64,000 nt of DNA from Actinomadura spongiicola (GTDB taxonomy: Bacteria; Actinomycetota; Actinomycetes; Streptosporangiales; Streptosporangiaceae), in NCBI RefSeq assembly GCF_003432485.1, contig NZ_QVNQ01000006.1, forward strand, positions 186,001 to 250,000, given 5' to 3'. The stretch's first letter is position 1. Every line of letters starts with the position of its first letter. The notes under the pieces are model-generated. The model worked only from the letters and a program-made list of their open reading frames with translations. It was not told the DNA's origin and ran no database searches. The position numbers were made by a program, and so were the translations under genes. Shown in pieces: positions 34,860 through 43,979 of this stretch.

Positions 34860-37694
34860 ATGCCTGGAGAATTCAGAATTCTGGGGCCGCTGGAGGTCTG
34901 GGTCGGCGGGAAGCAGGTGAGGTTGCGGGGGGCCGGGCGGCAGAAGGTGCTGGCCGCGCTGTTGCTGTCCGCGGGCCAAGTGGTGCCGCTGAGCCGGCTG
35001 GTGGACGCGGTCTGGCCGCAGGAGCCGCCGCCCACCGCGGAGAAACGCGTGCGCAATCTGGTCTCCGACCTGCGGAGGCTGCTCGCCGAGGAGAAGTCGG
35101 CCGGGCTGGCGGCGGCCGGGACCGGATACCGGCTGGACATCGCGGAGGACGCCCTCGACGCCGCCTTGTTCGACCGCCGAGTGAGGCGGGCGCGCCGGTA
35201 CGCCGCCGATCGGCGACCGGCGGAGGCGGTTGCCGAGTTCCGCGCCGCCCTGGGCCTGTGGCGGGGGCCGGTGCTGGCGGGCCTCGAATGCCCGGCGCTG
35301 GAGCCGCAGGTGAACAGCTGGGAGGAAAGGCGGACGGCGGCGCTGGAGGAGGACATCGAGCTGGAGCTGGACCTGGGCCGCCACCACAGCGTGATCAGCG
35401 AGCTGGCCGAGCAGGTCGCCGCGCATCCGTTGCGGGAACGGCTGGCCGGGCAGCTGATGTTGGCCCTGCACCGAGCCGGCCGGCGCGCCGAGGCGCTCCA
35501 GGTCTTCCACGACATCCGCGTGGCACTGTCGGAGGAACTGGGCCTCGACCCCGCCGACCAGCTACGGCGACTGCACGAGCAGATCCTGGGCAGCGACCCC
35601 GGCTTGGCGGCGCCGGCGCCGGCGTCGGCTCGGGGGAAGCGCGTCCAGCAGTTGCCCCGCGACGTCGCCGACTTCACCGGCCGTGCCACCGAGCTGAACC
35701 GGCTCCTGTCGGCCCTGCCGGACGAGGGGGAGGCGGGCACCGCGGTGGTGATCAGGTCCATTGACGGGATGGCCGGGATCGGCAAGACCGCCCTGGCGGT
35801 GCACACCGCGCACCGGCTCGCCGACCGTTACCCGGACGCGCAACTGTTCATCGACCTGAAGGCGCACGCGGCCGAAGCCCAGCCCACCACCACGGCCGCC
35901 GCCCTGGACGCGCTCCTGCGCGCGATCGGCGTGCCCGGGGAGCGGATCCCGGACGAGGTGGAGCAACGCGCCGGGCTGTGGCGGGCCGAACTGGCCGGTC
36001 TCCGGGCGTTGATCGTGCTGGACAACGCCGCCACCGCCGAACAGGTGAGGCCGCTGCTGCCGGGCAGCCCCGACACCCTGGTGCTGATCACCAGCCGCCG
36101 CCAGCTCACCGACCTGGAGGCCGCCTTCACGCTGTCCCTGGAGGTGCTGCCGCCCGCCGACGCCGCCGCACTGCTCACCCGAATCGCCGGCGACGCACGC
36201 GCCGCCGGCGAACCGCGGGCCGTCCACGAGGTGGTGCGGTTGTGCGGCTTCCTGCCGCTGGCGGTCCGGATCGCCGCCGCCCGGCTCCGCACCCGCCCCA
36301 CCTGGACCCTCGCCCACCTGGCGGAACGCCTGGGCGACCAGCGACGGCGGCTGGGCGAGCTGTCCACAGGGGACCGCAGCGTGGTCACCGCGTTCGCCCT
36401 CTCCTACCGGCACCTCGCCCCCGTCCAGCAGCGACTGTTCCGGCTGCTGAGCCTGCACCCGGGCACCGACTTCGACGTCCGGACCGCCGCCGAGATCGCC
36501 GACATCTCGTTCCAGGAGGCCGAACAGATCCTTGAGAACCTGCTGGACATGCACCTGCTGCAACAGCGCGCCGTCGGCCGGTACCGATTCCACGACCTGT
36601 TGCGCACCTACGCCGCCCAGCTCACCCGAGAAGAGGACACCGAGGCCGACCGGCGCGCCGTCCTGTACCGCATCCTCGACCACTATCTCGCCTCCGCCCG
36701 GCACGTCTACCGGCTGGAACGGAACGGTTGCACGCTCGCCGACGCGTTCGCCGCCACCCACTCGCCGGGGCTCGCCTTCGACGACCTGGCCGAGGGGCAG
36801 GCGTGGGTGCTGCACGAGCTCGACGGCATCCTGGGAGTCGCCCGCGAGGCCGCCGCGGACCCCGGCCTGCCGATCGCGGTCGCCGCGGACCTGCTGCTGG
36901 CCCTCGACCCCGTGGGCGACTTCGCGTTCCTGTGGCCGCGGCTCAACGGCCCCGCCGCCGCGGTCGCCGACGCCGCCCGGGCCCGCGGCGAACCGTCCGC
37001 CGAGGCCCGGGCGCGGTACATGCTCGGTGGCGGGCTCTGGCAGGTCGGCCGGATCGACGAGGGCGAGGCGCAGATCCGTCGCGGCATCCAGGCCGCTCAG
37101 GACGGCGGCGAAACGGCCGTCCTGGACCGGCTGCTCAACGTGTCAGCGCTGCTCGCCCACGCCGGTCAACGCCCCGAGGAGGCCCTGCGGACCTACCGGG
37201 AGAGCCTGGCGGTCAGCGAGCGCTCCGGCAACTGGGCGGCGCACCTGGAGGTGCTCAACAACATCGGCGCCGTCTACATCCGGGGAGCCGGGCGCCCCGC
37301 GGAGGCGCTGCCGTGGCTGGAGCGCGGGTTGGAGCTGCTGGACCGGGTCGGCGGGCAGCCGGTCGTCAGGCAGTACCTGATGACCAACCGGGGCAGAGCG
37401 AGGATGGAACTCGGCCGTCCGGACGAGGCGGTCGAGGACTTCCGGGCCGTGGTCGCCGCCAGCCGCGCACTCGCGTTCCCCTTCCAGGAGGCGGCGGCCC
37501 TCCAGGAACTGGTGCACGCGACCTGGCGGCTCGGACGTCCCGAGGAGGCACTCGACCACGCCGAGGCGAGTCTGGCCATCTGGCGGCAGCTCGGCCAGGA
37601 GACCAGGCAGGCCGAGGTCCTGGCCGTCCAGGAGACGATCCGCGCGGAGTTGGGAGAACCTCGTCCACCAGCCACCAGATCGGGCCTCCACTGA
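34860..37694 (+). CDS. SARP-family regulator, AfsR-like (wHTH-BTAD-NB-ARC-TPR)
   Basis: A 944-residue protein. An OmpR-type winged helix (FRILGPLEVWVGGKQVRLRG onward, to about 95) and a bacterial transcriptional activation domain (to about 250) are followed by an NB-ARC ATPase with P-loop GMAGIGKTALA near 303 and a LIVLDNA Walker B. TPR-like helices run from about 630 to the end. Large SARPs of this type activate secondary-metabolite genes by binding 11-bp-period direct repeats. No biosynthetic gene is adjacent; the ATPase and the Wadjet locus flank it. Confidence 0.9.
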   Translation: MPGEFRILGPLEVWVGGKQVRLRGAGRQKVLAALLLSAGQVVPLSRLVDAVWPQEPPPTAEKRVRNLVSDLRRLLAEEKSAGLAAAGTGYRLDIAEDALDAALFDRRVRRARRYAADRRPAEAVAEFRAALGLWRGPVLAGLECPALEPQVNSWEERRTAALEEDIELELDLGRHHSVISELAEQVAAHPLRERLAGQLMLALHRAGRRAEALQVFHDIRVALSEELGLDPADQLRRLHEQILGSDPGLAAPAPASARGKRVQQLPRDVADFTGRATELNRLLSALPDEGEAGTAVVIRSIDGMAGIGKTALAVHTAHRLADRYPDAQLFIDLKAHAAEAQPTTTAAALDALLRAIGVPGERIPDEVEQRAGLWRAELAGLRALIVLDNAATAEQVRPLLPGSPDTLVLITSRRQLTDLEAAFTLSLEVLPPADAAALLTRIAGDARAAGEPRAVHEVVRLCGFLPLAVRIAAARLRTRPTWTLAHLAERLGDQRRRLGELSTGDRSVVTAFALSYRHLAPVQQRLFRLLSLHPGTDFDVRTAAEIADISFQEAEQILENLLDMHLLQQRAVGRYRFHDLLRTYAAQLTREEDTEADRRAVLYRILDHYLASARHVYRLERNGCTLADAFAATHSPGLAFDDLAEGQAWVLHELDGILGVAREAAADPGLPIAVAADLLLALDPVGDFAFLWPRLNGPAAAVADAARARGEPSAEARARYMLGGGLWQVGRIDEGEAQIRRGIQAAQDGGETAVLDRLLNVSALLAHAGQRPEEALRTYRESLAVSERSGNWAAHLEVLNNIGAVYIRGAGRPAEALPWLERGLELLDRVGGQPVVRQYLMTNRGRARMELGRPDEAVEDFRAVVAASRALAFPFQEAAALQELVHATWRLGRPEEALDHAEASLAIWRQLGQETRQAEVLAVQETIRAELGEPRPPATRSGLH

Positions 37695-38001
37695 GGATAT
37701 GGAGGCCGGTGAGCCGGTCACACGCGCAGCTCCAGGGGTCAGGATCACCGTCGGTTCGCCTGCGGACCTGTTCGGTCGAGGCCGTCGGGGCGGCGCGGTT
37801 CGGCCGGCCGGGGTCAGGCGGCGGGGAAGGCGGCCTGGACGACGAGGCCGCCGTCCTGGCGGGGGAGCGCGCTGAGGGTTCCGCCGTGCGCGAGCGCGAT
37901 CGCGTGCGCGATGGACGATCCTGCGCCGCCGGACCCCCGAGGCCGCCGCGAAAGCGCGCGCAGACGCGGCGCGGGCAGGCGCCAAGCCGCTGCCGCTGTG
38001 G
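37695..38001. other. Junction region with remnant sequences
   Basis: Contains the antisense histidine-kinase remnant listed next and, beyond it, coding-like sequence leading into the truncated gene at 38002. No intact gene or mobile-element end is seen. Confidence 0.5.
37814..37945 (-). pseudogene. C-terminal remnant of a sensor histidine kinase
   Basis: Read on the minus strand up to a TGA at 37814-37816, the sequence encodes GGAGSSIAHAIALAHGGTLSA and ends LVVQAAFPAA. This is the last ATP-lid/G2 part of a HATPase_c domain. Upstream of about 37945 no kinase sequence remains, so the rest of the gene has been lost. The right edge is approximate because plus-strand coding-like sequence begins there. 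Confidence 0.65.
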
Positions 38002-38394
38002 TTGGCGCGTGAGCACATGCTGCACAGCATCGGCAGCGTCAACGGCTCCGGCCCCGGGGTGGTGGGCCTGGCGATCGGCGGCGTCAGTGAGAGCGCCGTG
38101 GTCATGTCCGAGGAGACGGCGGACCGGTTGCGGGTCCGCATCGACCGCGACCGCCCGCTTGAGACGTTCGCGCACAGCCACCCGGTCGTCGTCTACCCCT
38201 GCTACCCGAAGGCGATCCGGCTCGGCGGCGTCACGGCCGGGGAGATCTACTGCGGCGCGAACCCGAAGATGGCGCAGAGTCCCAACGGCTTCGACGTGAT
38301 GGCCGCCTTCTTCCACCCGTTCTACAAGCCCTGCAATGTCACCCTTGACTTCACCGACATGACCGTCCACATCGTCCGCGGCAAGGCGACCTGA
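38002..38394 (+). CDS. Hypothetical protein, probably 5'-truncated
   Basis: About 130 residues from a TTG, including HMLHSIGSVNGSGPGVVGLA and ending MTVHIVRGKAT. The frame stays open and coding-like for about 25 more codons upstream (AAAKARADAARAGAKPLPLW) but has no ATG or GTG. No ribosome-binding site precedes the TTG or the ATG at 38017. It looks like the surviving C-terminal part of a longer gene joined to the kinase remnant. I do not recognise the family. Confidence 0.5.
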   Translation: MAREHMLHSIGSVNGSGPGVVGLAIGGVSESAVVMSEETADRLRVRIDRDRPLETFAHSHPVVVYPCYPKAIRLGGVTAGEIYCGANPKMAQSPNGFDVMAAFFHPFYKPCNVTLDFTDMTVHIVRGKAT

Positions 38395-38450
38395 CGGGGG
38401 TGCCGGGTCTGGGCACCCGGTGTCGGCCGCAGGTCTTACTCTGGTCGGCG

Positions 38451-39974
38451 ATGGCTACAAGAGGCGTGGAGGGCGCGTACCAGGGTGCGCTTCGGGCGTT
38501 CCAGAACCCGATGCTCGATCTGCTTCACCGGACCTACGCGCCGTTCGTGGTGACGGTGCTGGCGATGATGTTCACGCCGGAGCGGTCGACGGTGGCGGTG
38601 GCGGACGCCCACGCGGAGCTCGCCGACGCGCTCGACCAGTTGCGGGCCGCGGGCTACGGCGACGACGGCGACCAGCCGTTGCCCGCCGGGAACGCCCGCG
38701 ACCTGTGCAGGCAGTGGGTGCAGGCGGGTTGGCTGGTGCGGCAGGTCGCCGACGACGTCGAGGTGTACCGGCTGTCCGCGCACGGTGTCGGCGCGCTGGA
38801 GGTGGCCGGACGGGTCGGCGGCGCCCGAACGCGGGTGTCGGAGTCCCGGGTCAGGACGCTGCTGGAGGCGGTCGAGCGGCTCGCGCAGGACGCCGACCCG
38901 GACGTGATGGCCCGGATGGCGCGCCTCCAGACGGAGATCGACCAGCGCCGCCGCGAACTCGACCGGCTCGAACGCGGCGGCGAGGTCGAGACCGTCGCCG
39001 ACGACCAACTGCTGGAGGCGGCCGAGAACGTGCTGCATCTGGCGCGGGAGCTGCCCGCCGACTTCGCCCGCGTCGCCGAGTCGATCAAGGCGATGCAGCG
39101 CGATGTGGTCGCCGACCTGCGGCAGGACGTCCGGCCGACCGGGGAGGTGCTGCGCGAGTACCTGGAGCGCGGCCGACAGATCATGGACGCGACACCGGAG
39201 GGCCGGGCGTTCGCCGGGGCGCTGCGCCTGATCGGCGACCCGGCGCGGATCGACGACCTGTGGAACCTCCTGCGGACCGTGCTGCGGCACCGGTTCACCG
39301 AGCTGATGCCGGAACAGCAGCGGCGGGAACTCGCCGAGATCGCCCGCCGGATCGAACAGGGCGTCAAGGACGTGCTGGTCGCGCAGCGGCAGGCGTCGCA
39401 CGTCATCACCACCCAGGTGCGCAACCATGACCCGATGCGGGACCGACAGGTCGACGAACTGCTGCGGGACGTGATGGCCGGATTCCACGCCTGGGTGCCG
39501 GAGTCGCGCCGTGGGGAGGTCGTCCCGCCGATGCGCCGGCTGCCGGTGGCCGCCGTCGGGCAGCTCCGGCAGACCATGAGCGATCCCCGGCCGCTCCAGC
39601 CGCCCACCCCGCTGCGGGAGTGGGACGAGGAGGAGGACGTCCCGGCCGCCGACACCCGGGCCTGGGGCGGCCCCCAGTACGCCGAACTGCGCGCCCACCT
39701 GGAGGCGTTCGCGGGTGACCCGGCCCACGAGGACGGCGTCGACGTCGCGGCCGCGTTCACCGCGGCGGACGAGCGGATACGGCGACCCGTCGACCTGCTC
39801 GGCCTGTTGGAGATCGCGCACGACGTCGGCATGACCGACACGGCCGAGGTCGCGGTCGTCGAGGCGGTCCGGCCCGACCAGACCCGGCGACGGTTCGCGT
39901 TCGGCGGCGTCCGAGCCGCGAACCCCGCCGCCCCCGCGAGACCAGCAGACGAGAAACCGGGCGACGATGAGTGA
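38451..39974 (+). CDS. jetA: Wadjet protein JetA (DUF3375)
   Basis: A 507-residue protein of the MukF/MksF-like kleisin group (DUF3375). N-terminal winged-helix segments (NPMLDLLHRTYAPFVVTVLA, then CRQWVQAGWLVR) precede long coiled-coil helices (DVMARMARLQTEIDQRRREL, LARELPADFARVAESIKAMQ) and a C-terminal domain. It bridges the SMC heads in the Wadjet complex, which restricts plasmids and other circular DNA. The ATG at 38451 is preferred, though its ribosome-binding site is weak. It overlaps jetB by eight bases. Confidence 0.92.
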   Translation: MATRGVEGAYQGALRAFQNPMLDLLHRTYAPFVVTVLAMMFTPERSTVAVADAHAELADALDQLRAAGYGDDGDQPLPAGNARDLCRQWVQAGWLVRQVADDVEVYRLSAHGVGALEVAGRVGGARTRVSESRVRTLLEAVERLAQDADPDVMARMARLQTEIDQRRRELDRLERGGEVETVADDQLLEAAENVLHLARELPADFARVAESIKAMQRDVVADLRQDVRPTGEVLREYLERGRQIMDATPEGRAFAGALRLIGDPARIDDLWNLLRTVLRHRFTELMPEQQRRELAEIARRIEQGVKDVLVAQRQASHVITTQVRNHDPMRDRQVDELLRDVMAGFHAWVPESRRGEVVPPMRRLPVAAVGQLRQTMSDPRPLQPPTPLREWDEEEDVPAADTRAWGGPQYAELRAHLEAFAGDPAHEDGVDVAAAFTAADERIRRPVDLLGLLEIAHDVGMTDTAEVAVVEAVRPDQTRRRFAFGGVRAANPAAPARPADEKPGDDE

Positions 39975-40638
39975 ACCGGACGACGCCGACGACGGCTGGT
40001 CGACCGGCGCGGAGGCCGGGTTCATCGACCCGGTCCCGATGGAGGACGACCCGTCCGAACTGTTCGCCGGTGACACGGGCACCTTGGACGTCGACGTGCG
40101 GCGTGTGCTGGTACGGCTGCTGAAACGCAGGTTCCTGCTGGCCGAGAAGAACCAGGCGCAGTGGCGCACGCTGCTGGAGAACCAGCAGATCATCGAGTCG
40201 CGGTTGCACGACCTGTTCGTCCGGCTCGTGGTCGACCACGACCGGGGCATCGCCTACAAACAACAGGTGCGCTCGGCGGAACTCGACGTCCCGATCCTGC
40301 TGAAGGACGACCCCTACAACCGGGCCGAGACCCTGGTGCTGGTCCATCTGCGGACGGTCTACCAGCGGGAACGCGGCACCGGCGAGACGTCCGCGCGGGT
40401 CGACATCGAAGAGCTGGAACAGACCGTGCTGACCTACTTCGATCCGGACGACAACAACCTCGCCCGCGGCCAGCGCGAGATCCGCAACGCGGTGCAGCGG
40501 CTGGTCACCGACGGCCTGCTCGTGGAGGAGTCCGCGGGCCGGTACCGGATCACGCCGCTGGTGGAGGTGGTGCTGAGCACCGAGAAGCTCGCCGAGCTGA
40601 ACCAGTGGCTGCGGGAACAGAACGGGGTCGCGCCATGA
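39967..40638 (+). CDS. jetB: Wadjet protein JetB (DUF4194)
   Basis: A 223-residue protein of the MukE/MksE-like kite group (DUF4194). It shows VRRVLVRLLKRRFLLAEKNQ, then HDLFVRLVVDHDRGIAYKQQ, LVLVHLRTVYQRERG and a C-terminal winged helix (IRNAVQRLVTDGLLVEE). It binds JetA and helps load the SMC motor on DNA. Its ends overlap jetA and jetC. Confidence 0.92.
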   Translation: MSEPDDADDGWSTGAEAGFIDPVPMEDDPSELFAGDTGTLDVDVRRVLVRLLKRRFLLAEKNQAQWRTLLENQQIIESRLHDLFVRLVVDHDRGIAYKQQVRSAELDVPILLKDDPYNRAETLVLVHLRTVYQRERGTGETSARVDIEELEQTVLTYFDPDDNNLARGQREIRNAVQRLVTDGLLVEESAGRYRITPLVEVVLSTEKLAELNQWLREQNGVAP

Positions 40639-43600
40639 GCATGATCGACACCCTGTTCGGGTTGATCCCGGCCGCGTCGCGGGGGCAGCAGTGGGTGGCG
40701 CGGGATCTGCAACTGGTCAACTGGGGCGGCTACGACGGGTATCACCGCATCCGGTTCGCCCCCGGCGCGACCCTGTTCAGCGGTGGTTCCGGATCGGGCA
40801 AGTCCACGCTGATGGACTCCTACATCGCGTTGCTGATGCCGCACACCACGCCGTTCAACGGGGCGTCCAACGGCGGGGTGGTCGGCCGCCCCCGGGGCAA
40901 GGACCAGCGCAACATCCTCTCCTACGCCCGCGGGAAGCTCGACGAGTCACGGACGGGCGGCGAGACGAAGTCACGGGTGCTGCGCGGGGACGGCCGCGAC
41001 ACCTGGTCGGCGATCGCGATGACCTGGGCCGACCCGAGCGGCGCGGTGTTCACCGCGTTCCGGGCCTGGTACGTGCCGTCGTCCGCGCGCACCCTCGACG
41101 ACGTCGTCGTGGTCCGCGCCACCCGGGACGACGACTACGACCTGCGCGACCTGGACGGTCCCGCGAGCCGCAGGCTCGCCCGCGCCGCCGTCGTCGCGAC
41201 CGGCGTGACCTGCTTCGACACCGACCGCGACTTCACCGCCCGGCTGCACACCACGCTCGGTATCGGCGCCGCCGGCGACGGCCACAAGGCGGTCGGGCTG
41301 CTCGGCAGGATCCAGGCCGGCCAGCAGATCACCACCGTCGACGCGCTGTACAAGACGATGGTCCTGGAGGAGCCGACCACCCTGGCGACAGCCGACCAGG
41401 TCGTCCAGCAGTTCGACGAGCTGTCCGGCACCCGCGAACGAATGATCACCGCCCAGCGGCAGGTGCGGGCGCTGACGCCGATCCGCGAGCATCGGGAGGC
41501 CATCGACCGCGCGGTGACCCGGCTGCGGGTGATCGGCGACGTCGGCTCGTTCACCGACCCGACGTCCCCGGCGGCGCTGTGGCGGCACGAACGCCGCCTC
41601 GACCTGCTGCGCGCCGCCGAGCGGGACCTCACCGGACGCCGCCGCCGCGTCGAGAAGGAGGTGGCGGAGACCACCACCCTGATCAAGGCGGCGGAGGCGC
41701 AGCGGGACGCCGTGCTGGAGACCCTGCGCGCCTCGGGCGGCGACCGCCTGGACACCGCGCTCCGCGAGGTCGACAGGGCCGAGCAGCGGCTGGCCGAGGT
41801 CGAACGCGCACGGCAACGACTCGACCGTCTCCTGGACACCGTGGGCGCGACCGTTTCGACCGGTCAGGAGTTCGCCGCGCTGGTCGACTCGGCGCACCGG
41901 GCGCTGGCCGACACCGACGCGCGAAAGACCGCACAGAACCAGTTCGCCGAGGCGACCGCCGAACTCAAGGAGGCCGAGCGCGACCTGGCCGGGCTCCGCG
42001 CCGAGCGCGACGCGGTCAAGGCCCGGCGCGGCAACATCCCCACCGACCTGCACGCCGCCCGCGACCTTCTCGCCGACGCCGCCGGGCTCACCCCGGACGA
42101 CCTGCCGTTCGTCGGCGAGCTGATCGAGGTGCGGACGGAGTTCGAACCGTGGCGGGAGGCGTTCAACCTCGCGCTCGGCGGGTTCGCCACCCGGATGCTG
42201 ATCGACATCGGTCGGCTGAACGAGTTCCGTGAGGCGATCAACACGGTGTCCGTGGCCCGGCGCGTCCAGTTCGAGGGCGTCAAGACCGGCATGCGGGACG
42301 AGGTCGGGCTGGACGACAAGACGCTCCCCGGCCGGCTCGACTACCGGCCGTCGCCGTTCACCGCCTGGCTCAAGAGCGAACTCGCCCGCAGGTTCGACTT
42401 CGTCTGCGTCGAGACGCCGAGACTGCTCGTTCAGTACCCGAAGGCGCTCACCATCACCGGCCAGACATCGCAACGCGGCCGGGGCGCGCACGGCGGTCAC
42501 GGCCGCGCCAACCTGCTGGGATTCACGAACACCAGACTCCTCGCCGACCTCGACACCCGGATCGACCACGCTCGGAAACGGCTCGACGACGCCGTCGCCC
42601 AGGCGACGAACGCGGAGCAGGCCCTCAACTCCTTCGAGGAACGACGCACCGCCTACCAGGCCCTGACCGAACTGTCCTGGGACCAGGTGGACGTCGAGTC
42701 CGTCACCGCCGAACGGAAGCGCTGGGCGGACGTCATCAATGAGGTCCGCGAGGGCAACCCGGAGATCGACCGGTTGCAGCAGGAGGCGGAGGAACTCAAG
42801 CAGCGGTTCAGCGGACTGACCGAGCAGGTCGGCCGGCAGAAGGAAGAAGTGAAGCAGCTCGACGAGGCATGGAAATCGATCGTCGACGAGGTGGACGGCG
42901 CCCAGCGGGCACTCGACAACGCCGAGGCGACCGGCACCGAGGTGAGCCGGGAGCACCGCGAGTACCTCGCGGGCCTGTTCGACGACGCTCCGGCAGGCAC
43001 CGACCCGGCGACGGCGCTGAAGGAGTTCGACGCGGCACACCGGCGCGGCGTCGAAAGAATGCGTGACGACCGGAAGTCGGCGGAAGAGGCGATCGAACGG
43101 TCACGGAAGGCGCTGCGCGAGACGTTCTCGACGTTCGTGGAACGCTGGCCGAACCCGAACCTCGGCACCGACCCGGAAGCGTCCTACCGCGACTTCGACC
43201 GTCTCCTCACCGACCTGGAGACCAGTGGCCTCCACGAGTTGGAGACCGAGTGGCGCGACAGCCTCCTCAAACTCTCCGGCAACGACCTGACGAGCCTGGA
43301 CAGCGAACTCGCCGCCGCCGTCCGGGAGATCCGCGACCGGATCGACCCGGTCAACCGCATCCTCTCCGAGCTGCCGTTCGCCGACGACGGGCACCGGCTG
43401 CGCATCGACCCGCAGGAAAGCCACTCCGCCGTGCGGGCCCGCTTCCGCAAGGAACTGCGGGACGTCCGCGCCGCCATCGACAAGGCCGCCACGGACGCCG
43501 ACCGGGAACGCGCCTACCACCGGATGGCCAAGGTGATCGACCGCATCCGCCGTACCGCCCCCGACTTCGCCGACCTGGTCGACGTGCGGAACCATGTGCG

Positions 43601-43979
43601 GATCAGCGCGGAGAAACGCGACCTCGCCGGTAACCATGTCGCCGTTTACGACCACATCGGGGAGAAGTCCGGCGGCGAGTCCCAGGAACTGGTGGCGTTC
43701 ATTGTCGGAGCCGCGCTGCGCTACCAGTTGGGGGACGCGGGCGCCGAACGTCCCCGCTATGCTCCCGTCTTCCTCGACGAAGCGCTGATCAAGGCGGACG
43801 CGCACTTCACCGGCCGTGCCATCGGCGCGTGGCGCGGGCTCGGCTTCCAACTCGTCATCGGCGCGCCCAATGACAAGCACAGCGCCATCGAACCCCATGT
43901 GGACGCGGAATATCTCATTCTCAAGAACAGTGAGGGACGATCATGGGCGAAACCCATCGTCGCGGTTCCCGACGCGTGA
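40635..43979 (+). CDS. jetC: Wadjet SMC-like ATPase JetC
   Basis: An 1114-residue SMC-family ATPase. Walker A is GGSGSGKST (50-58). Coiled coils at about 320-480 and 650-900 flank a hinge-like section, and the C-terminal head has signature KSGGESQE and Walker B PVFLDEALIKAD. It is the loop-extruding motor of the Wadjet system (MksB/MukB-like). The ATG at 40635 overlaps the jetB stop (ATGA), and jetD begins 37 bases before its end. Confidence 0.94.
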   Translation: MSMIDTLFGLIPAASRGQQWVARDLQLVNWGGYDGYHRIRFAPGATLFSGGSGSGKSTLMDSYIALLMPHTTPFNGASNGGVVGRPRGKDQRNILSYARGKLDESRTGGETKSRVLRGDGRDTWSAIAMTWADPSGAVFTAFRAWYVPSSARTLDDVVVVRATRDDDYDLRDLDGPASRRLARAAVVATGVTCFDTDRDFTARLHTTLGIGAAGDGHKAVGLLGRIQAGQQITTVDALYKTMVLEEPTTLATADQVVQQFDELSGTRERMITAQRQVRALTPIREHREAIDRAVTRLRVIGDVGSFTDPTSPAALWRHERRLDLLRAAERDLTGRRRRVEKEVAETTTLIKAAEAQRDAVLETLRASGGDRLDTALREVDRAEQRLAEVERARQRLDRLLDTVGATVSTGQEFAALVDSAHRALADTDARKTAQNQFAEATAELKEAERDLAGLRAERDAVKARRGNIPTDLHAARDLLADAAGLTPDDLPFVGELIEVRTEFEPWREAFNLALGGFATRMLIDIGRLNEFREAINTVSVARRVQFEGVKTGMRDEVGLDDKTLPGRLDYRPSPFTAWLKSELARRFDFVCVETPRLLVQYPKALTITGQTSQRGRGAHGGHGRANLLGFTNTRLLADLDTRIDHARKRLDDAVAQATNAEQALNSFEERRTAYQALTELSWDQVDVESVTAERKRWADVINEVREGNPEIDRLQQEAEELKQRFSGLTEQVGRQKEEVKQLDEAWKSIVDEVDGAQRALDNAEATGTEVSREHREYLAGLFDDAPAGTDPATALKEFDAAHRRGVERMRDDRKSAEEAIERSRKALRETFSTFVERWPNPNLGTDPEASYRDFDRLLTDLETSGLHELETEWRDSLLKLSGNDLTSLDSELAAAVREIRDRIDPVNRILSELPFADDGHRLRIDPQESHSAVRARFRKELRDVRAAIDKAATDADRERAYHRMAKVIDRIRRTAPDFADLVDVRNHVRISAEKRDLAGNHVAVYDHIGEKSGGESQELVAFIVGAALRYQLGDAGAERPRYAPVFLDEALIKADAHFTGRAIGAWRGLGFQLVIGAPNDKHSAIEPHVDAEYLILKNSEGRSWAKPIVAVPDA

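Noticed and set aside
34544..35806. A 420-codon minus-strand frame across the SARP promoter and 5' end
   Set aside because: Ser/Arg-rich shadow of the SARP coding strand with no recognisable domain.
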